Shown here in pieces: positions 56,801 through 64,000 of a stretch of DNA of 64,000 bases. The translations under genes and the position numbers were made by a program. This DNA comes from Diprion similis (lineage: Eukaryota > Arthropoda > Insecta > Hymenoptera > Diprionidae): NCBI RefSeq assembly GCF_021155765.1, contig NC_060114.1, positions 434,001 through 498,000 on the forward strand. Direction: 5' to 3'. How positions within the stretch are numbered: the stretch's first letter is position 1; the number at the start of each line of letters is the position of its first letter. The notes under the pieces were generated by a model that was not told the DNA's origin, ran no database searches, and was given only the letters and a program-made list of their open reading frames with translations.

Positions 56801-58095
56801 CACTGCAGGGACGATTATAAAGAACTTTTGGAATTGTCATCAATTTTTCTCGGCAGTAACATACCTCACACATTTAAGCTTCCTGGAGCAATGCACCATG
56901 CGAGGTGGATGGCGAAGGCGATCTACAGTTTGAAAATATTCATGTTCAGAGACGAATTCAAACTTACGATTCACGAAACCAACGATTTTCGATTAGTTTG
57001 CATTTTCGTAATTCTTTTTTACATCATGGCATGGTTCACTGCAACTTCGGCTGTACTGGCGCCAAATAACGATTTAAACTTGATACAAGAATTGCTTCTT
57101 CATCAACAAATCAATTTATCCGTCTCACAATCTGCTCTCAAAAAGATGGCTTCTCATTTGTGGTATTTAACCGAAGAGTTGATTTCTCTATCATTATTTG
57201 ATAACAACGTTGCGATAACTATTAAAAAAAAATTGTACAAGCCATGAAAAATCGTGGAAGTACGATAGTTGAGTCTAAACGGTACACAGTTCCAAACAAC
57301 CAAGTCGAAATATTACTGGATCGAGACATAAGCGAATTTGCTTCCAAAAAATCAACGTTGTTATTCATAAAATTTGACTTGCCCTACGACTTTCTTGACG
57401 AAGACGTAAAACTGTGGAGTAACTCCGAAAGCTTTAGAGAATGTTCAGAATTTTTTAAGAAGCTCAAAGTCACAAATGATGTTGCAGAACGCGGTGTTTC
57501 GTTACTAGAAGAATATAACGAATGCTTAACGAAAGACGAAGAACAATTTCAATATTTGTTACAAATTGTACGAGAACATCGAAAGCACTATCCTAACTGC
57601 AATAAAAAGACTTTACAGTAATTAGTATTTGTTTTTGAACTATGACATCAAAGAATTTTTCTTACGAACAAATTTGTTGGAAATTGAATGCAGTACAAAA
57701 AAAGTTCAAAGGAATGTTATGGTAAAACTAATAGTTTTGCCGTAATAGTTGAAAAACAGTCAAATTTTATACGAATATGTCTTTGATTATTAATAACTTT
57801 TTACCAGTTGAATTTAGGGTTTTTTTACCACCAAACTTTTTGCAGAGCGTCAAATTTTCGACGAAACCATGCGATTAGTTTAGCGATTTTAATTATCATT
57901 GAGAAGGTAGAAAATTCTAAACACGCAAAAAAGGATTTCCCATGTTATTTAAATGGGAAATTGGAAGGCCCGTGAGTCACCTCTAAATATTTTTTTTTGG
58001 ACCTGTCCTTTAGTGAACTTTCTTTTTTTGTGTCAAAGTAACTTTTCAGCCTGTTAGTTGAGCAAAAAAAAATATAACTTTTTTTTGAAACACCC
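53867..58095 (+). mobile_element. 4.2-kb DNA transposon with ~460-bp TIRs, TA target duplication
   Basis: Begins GGGTGTTTAAAAAAAAAGTT and ends in the inverse (…TTTTGAAACACCC), flanked by TA (53865-53866, 58096-58097). Inverted similarity continues for about 460 bp (to about 54328 and from about 57637), including CAGGCTGAAAAGTTACTTTG and TTTAAATRGCATGGGAAATC. It contains one spliced gene for a transposase-like protein. The superfamily is not assigned: TA duplication and a GGGTG start. Confidence 0.93.
55088..57621 (+). CDS. Transposase-like protein of the TA-flanked element, spliced
   Basis: Exons read as 55074-55602 (ATG 55088), 55775-56358, 56443-56726 and about 56795/56808-57621, with GT-AG introns. 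Recognisable segments: AIKKVLNIHSSWKRLQKN, LQELFDIAKPDVEKLL, FIIAATVASLGIDIEDI, RYVVHWDGKLLSDIVD, VKAMCFDTTAVNTG, LGRELIYLPCRHHIFEI, LPGAMHHARWMAKAIYSLKI, HLWYLTEELISLSL, NDVAERGVSLLEEYNECLTK. This is a family found widely in insects and cnidarians, often under the placeholder cc8K15.2-like; a DDE-type active site is likely but unproven. The frame slips only in A runs at 55338-55344, 56170-56178 and 57224-57232, so the gene may be intact if those runs were misread. Confidence 0.75.
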
Positions 58096-58105
58096 TAATA
58101 TATAT

Positions 58106-58390
58106 TGTTACAAAGGATAAAATCACCCGTTTTACCCCCTTTTCTAATGATCTAGTAGTCGGCATGTGACGCAAGAAAACTAAGTCTTCTTATGTCATCA
58201 AATGAATAAGGTTGCTGCGTCAACCGCTATTATTGTAAAAAACAGATCTGTTTCAGACTTTGAGCTGATAACACGTTCTTTACCCCAAATACATTTTTCT
58301 CAAAGCATATTTCTCATTTAGCGCCTTTTAATTGCTCACCTAACTAAGCTTCTTACCCTCGTTTTATTCGTTACACTAAAAAGTGTAACA
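58106..58390 (+). mobile_element. 5' LTR of the Gypsy element (285 bp)
   Basis: Begins TGTTACAAAGG and ends AAGTGTAACA, so the ends are TGTTACA/TGTAACA. It is followed at 58392 by a primer-binding-site-like TGGTGTCAGAATCGGG and 60 bp later by gag. The LTR lies 10 bp from the right end of the preceding transposon. The 3' LTR is not in the window. Confidence 0.8.
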
Positions 58391-58408
58391 CTGGTGTCAG
58401 AATCGGGA
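58391..58408 (+). promoter_or_regulatory. Primer binding site of the Gypsy element
   Basis: TGGTGTCAGAATCGGGA directly after the LTR. Gypsy elements of the mdg1/412 type have similar TGGTGTCAGAAG-like sites. The matching tRNA was not checked. Confidence 0.55.
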
Positions 58409-58454
58409 TTTAAAGCTTTTCTTTCGTGAGTCAATTCAGTGCGCGAATTTGAAG

Positions 58455-59972
58455 ATGAGTGTCAGTCGTTCGACCCGCTCACGTCGCCGGGAAAGTTGTG
58501 GAGATAGCCCCTCACTGAGAGGAGACCTACAAGTTCCCGAGCCAACTTTTGCGGCTCCAGAAGCTGCACCGACGGTGACCCCTGTTACAACACCTTCGAC
58601 GCCCACCGTCACCGCTTTAGACCTTCTGAAGGTTCTTCAGGCTCAACAGGAAGCCACTGAGAAACAACGTGAAGCAGCTGAACGTCATCAGCAGCATCTG
58701 ATGGATCTTCTACGGGGACAACAAGAGGCTCAGACACGTTCAGAAGAACGGTTCCATGATCTATTTACTACAACGATGTCCACCTTCCAGTCGTTACACC
58801 AGTCTGCAGCCACACCTCAAAATTCTCCTGTCCCCACGCCTCATCCTTCTCCTCGCCAGATCTTTTCGGATCAGGCTCCCCAGGATTCAAGGTCTGTCCC
58901 TATTATTAGAGAACTTGACTGTTCTCCGATTTCGAGACCTAGAATAATAACCGAGACCTACTTTCCCGAGCCACCATCAAATGCTCAACCTCATTTCCCA
59001 CAATCAAATCAAATAGATAATCAGAGGGTATTCCGAGTCCCCTCTCAAACATGTGAAAAACCTATCTGTGCGTTAAAACCGCCTATTTTTGACGGAAAAA
59101 TTCCGTGGGCAGAATATGAAAGACAATTTAATACAATTGCTAGACATAATCAATGGGACTCCGCCATGAAAGCTCATAGCCTTGCCTCTTGTCTTAGAAG
59201 GCCAGCTTTGAACGTATTGACAGTTTTGTCAGAAGAAGAAATTTCTGACTTCGAAAAGCTCAGCTCCGCGTTAAAATTAAGATACGGTAATGATCATTTG
59301 ACAAAATTATATACTGCTCAATTACAAACTAGGAGACAAGGACGAGACGAAGACCTTGCCTCTCTCGGACAAGACATAGAGCGACTGTCACGAATAGCTT
59401 TGCCAGACCACGAACCGTCACGTAATATTTTAGCGACACAAGCTTTTTTAAACGCTATTAACGACCCGGAAGTTAAAATGGCCGTTGGAACGTCGGGTTT
59501 AACTTCCTTACGAGAGGCAATGGCCAAAGCTCTCGAGGTGGAGGCCATGCGAAAACAATATTTTGGAGCGGGCAAACTCCGCCAAGTACAGGTGGATAAT
59601 AACACCTCTACAGAAGAGAGAGGTGGTCGCTCGGAAGAGACCGAGTCTCATAACCCGAAAAATAATAAAAATTACAATAATAATAGAAATTTTAAAGATA
59701 AGAATAGTCGCGGTTCTTCTCAGAACCGCATTAGAAGACCTCAGTACGTCAATGAGAGAGTAGACAATAGGTTTACTACCCTCACTTGCTTATTTTGCAA
59801 CCAAAAAGGCCATGACGCCAATCACTGCTTCGCGTTAAAACGCAAAGCAGAGTCTCAGACGCAAAGCTCAAATTCAAACGCTAATAATTGGCGAAATAGT
59901 AAAGTAGCCAGGGAAGATAGTCATCAGAATTCTAATCCCGACACCTCGACCATGGCTATCTCAAAAAACTAG
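58455..59972 (+). CDS. gag: Gypsy Gag polyprotein
   Basis: 505 residues from ATG 58455. A Pro/Thr-rich start with a Gln/Glu coiled coil (AQQEATEKQREAAERHQQHL) precedes the capsid part: KPPIFDGKIPWAEYERQF, HSLASCLRRPALNVLTVL, and DLASLGQDIERLSRIALP. A basic Asn/Arg-rich segment follows, then one zinc knuckle, CLFCNQKGHDANHCF. It packages genomic RNA. The frame is intact and stops at TAG 59970-59972, immediately after a -1 frameshift heptamer. Confidence 0.9.
   Translation: MSVSRSTRSRRRESCGDSPSLRGDLQVPEPTFAAPEAAPTVTPVTTPSTPTVTALDLLKVLQAQQEATEKQREAAERHQQHLMDLLRGQQEAQTRSEERFHDLFTTTMSTFQSLHQSAATPQNSPVPTPHPSPRQIFSDQAPQDSRSVPIIRELDCSPISRPRIITETYFPEPPSNAQPHFPQSNQIDNQRVFRVPSQTCEKPICALKPPIFDGKIPWAEYERQFNTIARHNQWDSAMKAHSLASCLRRPALNVLTVLSEEEISDFEKLSSALKLRYGNDHLTKLYTAQLQTRRQGRDEDLASLGQDIERLSRIALPDHEPSRNILATQAFLNAINDPEVKMAVGTSGLTSLREAMAKALEVEAMRKQYFGAGKLRQVQVDNNTSTEERGGRSEETESHNPKNNKNYNNNRNFKDKNSRGSSQNRIRRPQYVNERVDNRFTTLTCLFCNQKGHDANHCFALKRKAESQTQSSNSNANNWRNSKVAREDSHQNSNPDTSTMAISKN
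59963..59969 (+). promoter_or_regulatory. -1 ribosomal frameshift site A AAA AAC
   Basis: The heptamer is in the correct phase (tcA AAA AAC tag) and touches the gag stop codon. The pol frame is exactly -1 relative to gag and is open from here. The same heptamer works in some retroviral gag-pro junctions. A downstream stem was not worked out. Confidence 0.75.
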
Positions 59973-62155
59973 ATTCAGATGATTTAGGAGGCCGAAAATC
60001 ATCGCAGGTTGTTAGAGTAGAAAGCCCTTTAGCGACTCAGTTTTTACTAAGGAGTTTAAGACAGTCTGGTCTTTACGCACGCGGAACTGTCAATGGCGTT
60101 GACTGCCTCTGGGTAATTGATACCGGAGCAGAGGTAACCGTTGTTCGGTCGGATCTTTTAAAATCTGACGACCAGACTGTTCCCTCTTTATCTTTGCGAA
60201 CAGCCACTGGAGAGACGACCCCGGTTTTGGGAGAGGTTATCGTGCAGATTAACCTCTTCGGATGTATCGACTCTCCACACAAGGTTTTTGTCGCAGATAT
60301 CGAGGATGAAGGTATTTTGGGTTTAGATTTCCTCACAGCTCACGATTGCGTGATTTCCACCAAGAGGAATTCTCTGACGTCTAACAGCCGCGAAATCCCT
60401 CTCTGCTCGAAGAAAAGAAGAGTGTACTGGACTCCTCCAAGAATACGAGAAGTAGAACTCTCCAAAGACAATCATCAAAATCTGCTCCCTTCACATCTAG
60501 AAAATCTTTTTGAAAAATCGTCGACCACGCTGGATTTACAACAGAAGGAATCCTTAAAATCTGTTTTATTTAAGTACGCAGATTCTTTTGCAGTAAACAG
60601 CGGAGACAAGGGGAGATGTACGTCGGTAAAACATAAAATCGACGTCGGAAACAATCCTCCAATTAAACAAGCTCCCCGGAGACTCGCTCTCAACGGCAGA
60701 GAAGAGGTGAAGAAACTCGTTGAAGATATGCTGACCAACGACGTAATCGAGCCTTCTTCCAGTCCCTGGGCTTCTCCGATCGTCCTGGTCAACAAAAAGG
60801 ACGGCTCCAAGCGATTTTGCATAGACTACAGGAAGCTGAACGACATAACCAAGAAGGACTCCTATCCTCTCCCCAGAATCGACGAAACGCTCGATCTGAT
60901 TGCTGGCGCGACCTGGTTCAGTACCATTGATCTTCAAAGTGGCTACTGGCAGGTTGAGATGGATCCCCTGGACAAGGAAAAGACAGCTTTCGTCACAGGA
61001 CTAGGAGGATTATGGCAATTTAAGGTAATGCCTTTTGGCTTAAGTAACGCCCCGGCTACCTTTGAACGGATGATGGAGACTGCTCTCCAAGGACTCACAG
61101 GAAAAATTTGCCTCGTTTATTTGGACGACATAATCGTTTTCGGGAAAGACTTTGAAGAAGAAGTGTACCACCTCGAACAAGTCTTCTCCAGGTTAAAACA
61201 AGCAGGGCTAAAGATGAGTCCAAAGAAATGCCATCTGTTCCAGAAAGAAGTCAGCTTCCTCGGTCACATAGTCTCCGCTGAAGGAGTGAAGACCGATCCC
61301 TCCAAGATCGAGAAGGTCTCTGCTTGGCCGACACCGACGAACAAAGAGCAAGTTCAGAGCTTTTTGGGTCTCTGCACTTACTACAGAAGATTTGTAAAAG
61401 GTTTCGCCACGATAGCCAAACCCCTCCATCGTCTCACAGGAATCAAGATTCCATTCAATTGGACTCCGGAATGCGAAGAAGCCTTCAAGAAATTGAAAGA
61501 AAATCTTACTTCTTCCCCGATTTTAGCATATCCAGAGGTCGAACTTCCTTATATTTTAGATACAGACGCCTCTTTGTCAGGGATAGGTGAAGTCTTGTCA
61601 CAGATTCAGGAAGGTCAGGAGAGAGCGATTAGCTATTACAGCAGAGTCCTTAGTAAAACCGAGAGGAACTATTGTGTAACTCGTAGAGAACTCTTAGCTG
61701 TTGTTAAAACCGTAGTCCACTTTCATCATTATTTGTACGGGAGGAAATTCTTGATTAGAACAGACCATGCTTCTTTAAGGTGGTTACTTTCGTTTAAATC
61801 CCCCGAGGGTCAGGTAGCTAGGTGGATTGAGAGGCTCGGACAGTACGATTTCGAAATTCGTCATCGAGCAGGTTTACAACATGGAAACGCTGACGCTCTT
61901 TCTCGAAGACCCTGCGAAGAAACGACAGATTGTAGGCAATGTACTCGCCTTAAAAAATACAGAGATTCTTCTCCTACAATACGGAAGATTTCTCTTGGAG
62001 AAAACCTCGAAGATTGGAAAAGATCTCAACAAGAAGATTCCACTCTGTCTCAGGTTAAATCTTGGAAAGAAACACAAACTCGCCCAGACTGGCAAGAAAT
62101 ATCCTCAGCTGAGTCTGACGTCAAAATTTACTGGGCTCAATGGGACTCTATTCTT
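59972..62155 (+). CDS. pol: Gypsy Pol: protease, reverse transcriptase, RNase H; cut by piggyBac
   Basis: In the -1 frame after gag: protease with WVIDTGAEVTVV (60119-60130) and GILGLDFL; reverse transcriptase with VNKKDGSKRFCIDYRKLN, FSTIDLQSGYWQVEM, MPFGLSNAPATFERMM and VYLDDIIVFG (near 61118); RNase H with YILDTDASLSGIGEVLSQ, RRELLAVVKTVVHFHHYLYG and RTDHASLRWLL; and RHRAGLQHGNADALSRRP. No stop occurs up to 62155, where a TTAA piggyBac insertion ends it before the integrase. The rest should lie beyond the window. Confidence 0.93.
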
Positions 62156-62612
62156 TTAACCCATTAGCGCCCAAACGGACACTTTTTTTATCCATTTTTC
62201 AGCGGCTGTTCCTCCTATGAAACCTATTCTGAAAAAAATCGGGAATAACCACATCCGACGCGAAATTTTATCAGCTTTCAGAATCCGTGATTAAAATTTG
62301 CAAAAAATGCCACCCAACAGAGTTATGATTGTTTATTTTAAAAAAAAACGCGTTTTTTCGCTGCAATATTTTTTTCAATCCACATTTTCGTATCGAAATT
62401 CGATGAGCACCCCTCCGGGAGGTCAAGAAATCGCGTCCATGGACCCTAATCTATAAAATCCATCAGTAAAAAAAATTTAATTCAAGATGGCGGAGTCCAA
62501 TATGGCGGTTCGAAGCCGAAAATTTGTATGTGCTTTTCTCTCACCCTGACAAAACTATCTTTCTCAATGGGATTTGCATGTCCAGCGGTATACAAGGGTT
62601 TTTGAGGTCGCT

Positions 62613-63110
62613 GATTACGAATCCGTTATCAGATTTGCCGAATTCAAAATGGCGGATCCAATATGGCGGACATGAAATTGCGAATTCCGTATTTTTTCGT
62701 GAAAATTTGTAGGTGGGGGTTTTCGAGGGCCCTGATTACGAATCCGTTATCAGATTTGCCAAATTCAAAATGGCGGATCCAATATGGCGGACACAAAATT
62801 GCGAATTCCGTATTTTTTCGTGAAAATTTGTAGGTGGGGGTTTTTGAAGGCCCTGATTACGAATCCGTTATCAGATTTGCCAAATTCAAAATGGCGGATC
62901 CAATATGGCGGACACGAAATTGCAAATTCGGTATTTTTTCGTGAAAATTTGTAGGTAGGGGGTTTCCGAGAGCCCTGATTACGAATCCGTTATCAGATTT
63001 GCCAAATTCAGAATGGCGGATCCAATATGGCGGACACAAATTGACGGATTCCGTATTTTTCAAAAGGGGTTTTCGAGGGTACTGATTACGAAACCGATAT
63101 CAGATTTGCC
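62613..63110 (+). repeat. Tandem repeats of about 121 bp in the piggyBac 5' region
   Basis: Units beginning GATTACGAATCCGTTATCAG start at 62613, 62734, 62855, 62977 and (diverged) 63084. Each includes AATGGCGGATCCAATATGGC and TTTTTTCGTGAAAATTTGTA. A further partial relative precedes them from about 62480. Confidence 0.92.
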
Positions 63111-63240
63111 GACAAAAATTGAAATGTTTTATATTTTATTCCTAGGAACCGATGCATAGCGTACATTACTCTGTCACTCACTATCATTATGATTGCATGT
63201 TGTCAGTGATAACTGATATACAGTGTTTACCAGTTACCGT

Positions 63241-64000
63241 ATGACAGATCTGTCTGACACTCGAAAAATGGCGAGTACATCACAAGCGAAGCGGCAAAAA
63301 CGGTCTCATAATCAAGATCACATCGAAATTGAAGACCGTGTAGGTGGAAGTTTCGATGCGATTTTCATTCCCGAATCAAATGATTCTGGAGATTCTGGAG
63401 ATTCTGGCTCCGATTCTGAATCAGAAAATTCCCCAAATTTCATTGATGAAATTGAAAACGATCCGAGTACTGCAATTCCAAAAACGTCCTATCAAAAGAT
63501 TTTGAATAATTATGAAGAAGACCAATCAAAGTTGGAGCCAGATCATAATTATATTTGGGAGGATGGAGAGAAAAAATATTACGAATTTCCTAAAAACGAG
63601 ATTCTACTTCCTGGTTCCTCAAGAGAAGTTATCCGCAATGCTTCTAATACTCAGTTGTTCGAGTTTTTTTTTTCTGAAGAATTGAAAAACTTCATAGTAG
63701 AAGCTACTCGCGAGAATAATTTCAATATGACATCGAATGATTTGGATGTTTTTTTGGGAATAATTATATTGTCAATTTTCAATGAGAGAAAATCCCTAAG
63801 GGACTACTGGTCTCTAGATCCCTTGTTGATATGCAATCCCATCGCTGAAGCAATGAGTCGCAACGAATTTTTGAAAATAAAATCAAAAATAAAATTATCG
63901 AAAACCCAGTGTAGAGATGTTGATGACAGAGCTTGGAGAGTAAGAAAAGTTCTTGATATTTTCAGAAAAAACATTCTCCAGTTCGGGTTTTTCTCCACAG
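63241..64000 (+). CDS. piggyBac transposase, N-terminal part, runs off the window
   Basis: Open from ATG 63241 (second in-frame ATG 63268) to the end, 253 codons so far; an in-frame stop lies upstream of 63241. A Ser/Asp/Glu-rich N-terminus (DSGDSGDSGSDSESE) precedes the start of the catalytic fold: FEFFFSEELKNFIVEATREN, LDVFLGIIILSIFNERKSLR, DYWSLDPLLICNPIAEAMSR, NEFLKIKSKIKLSK. This is the DDE_Tnp_1_7 N-terminal pattern. The catalytic Asp residues should lie beyond the window. No break seen. Confidence 0.92.
   Translation, partial: MTDLSDTRKMASTSQAKRQKRSHNQDHIEIEDRVGGSFDAIFIPESNDSGDSGDSGSDSESENSPNFIDEIENDPSTAIPKTSYQKILNNYEEDQSKLEPDHNYIWEDGEKKYYEFPKNEILLPGSSREVIRNASNTQLFEFFFSEELKNFIVEATRENNFNMTSNDLDVFLGIIILSIFNERKSLRDYWSLDPLLICNPIAEAMSRNEFLKIKSKIKLSKTQCRDVDDRAWRVRKVLDIFRKNILQFGFFST

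Larger units (their letters stand above)
62160..64000 (+). mobile_element. piggyBac element, left part, inserted at TTAA
   Basis: TTAA at 62156-62159 is followed by CCCATTAGCGCCCAAACGGA, and a piggyBac transposase begins 1.1 kb inside. piggyBac elements insert only at TTAA and have ends starting CC(C). It interrupts the Gypsy pol. The right end is outside the window. Confidence 0.9.

Overview
The window looks like repeat-rich insect nuclear DNA. A hymenopteran is a guess from general look only, because no conserved single-copy host gene was recognised. The signs are eukaryotic: GT-AG introns inside transposase genes, TATA boxes, and almost every class of animal transposon. No rRNA, tRNA, bacterial operon or CRISPR was seen. 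Most of the 64 kb can be assigned to mobile elements, many nested in each other.

Layout. 1-2.6 kb: LTR-like sequence on the minus strand carrying a 753-bp P-element deletion derivative. 2.8-6.1 kb: a possible small spliced gene with a tandemly duplicated exon, between short direct repeats. 7.04-13.62 kb: a P element with an 8-bp target duplication, split by a 1.84-kb solo LTR. 14.1-15.1 kb: a terminal-inverted-repeat element. 15.2-17.4 kb: a candidate lysine/glutamate-rich exon and little else. 17.7-19.05 kb: a THAP remnant and a Gypsy-type gag remnant. 19.1-33.5 kb: a Polinton/Maverick with integrase, protein-primed DNA polymerase B, adenain-like protease, packaging ATPase, double-jelly-roll capsid protein, penton-like protein, a phospholipase A2 protein, a hydrophobic capsid-accessory protein, a fiber-like protein and an OB-fold-like protein. 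Several of these genes carry one or two stops or frameshifts. 33.5-43.4 kb: Gypsy-type gag and LTR debris, a 15-bp inverted repeat array, and a hAT element (36.47-41.77 kb) which itself contains a 1.9-kb ORF1-only LINE. 44.9-47.8 kb: one large palindromic element and two TA-flanked miniature elements. 47.8-52.7 kb: a Mutator-like transposase fused or linked to a Ulp1-type protease and a PHD-like finger, cut by a 1.46-kb foldback. 53.87-58.10 kb: a 4.2-kb DNA transposon with about 460-bp inverted repeats. 58.1-62.16 kb: a young Gypsy retrotransposon with LTR, gag, a classic -1 frameshift heptamer and pol. 62.16 kb to the end: a piggyBac element inserted at TTAA into that pol gene.

How the parts relate. 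Insertion order can be read from the nesting: LINE into hAT into an older LTR; solo LTR into P element; foldback into the protease part of the Mutator-like gene; piggyBac into Gypsy. The miniature element at 46.7 kb shares terminal sequence with the 53.9-58.1 kb element and is probably mobilised by the same transposase type. The most useful items for follow-up are the Polinton with its inverted gag flanks, this autonomous/miniature pair with frameshifts only in poly-A runs, the foldback that carries an inverted copy of its own target, and the ORF1-only LINE.
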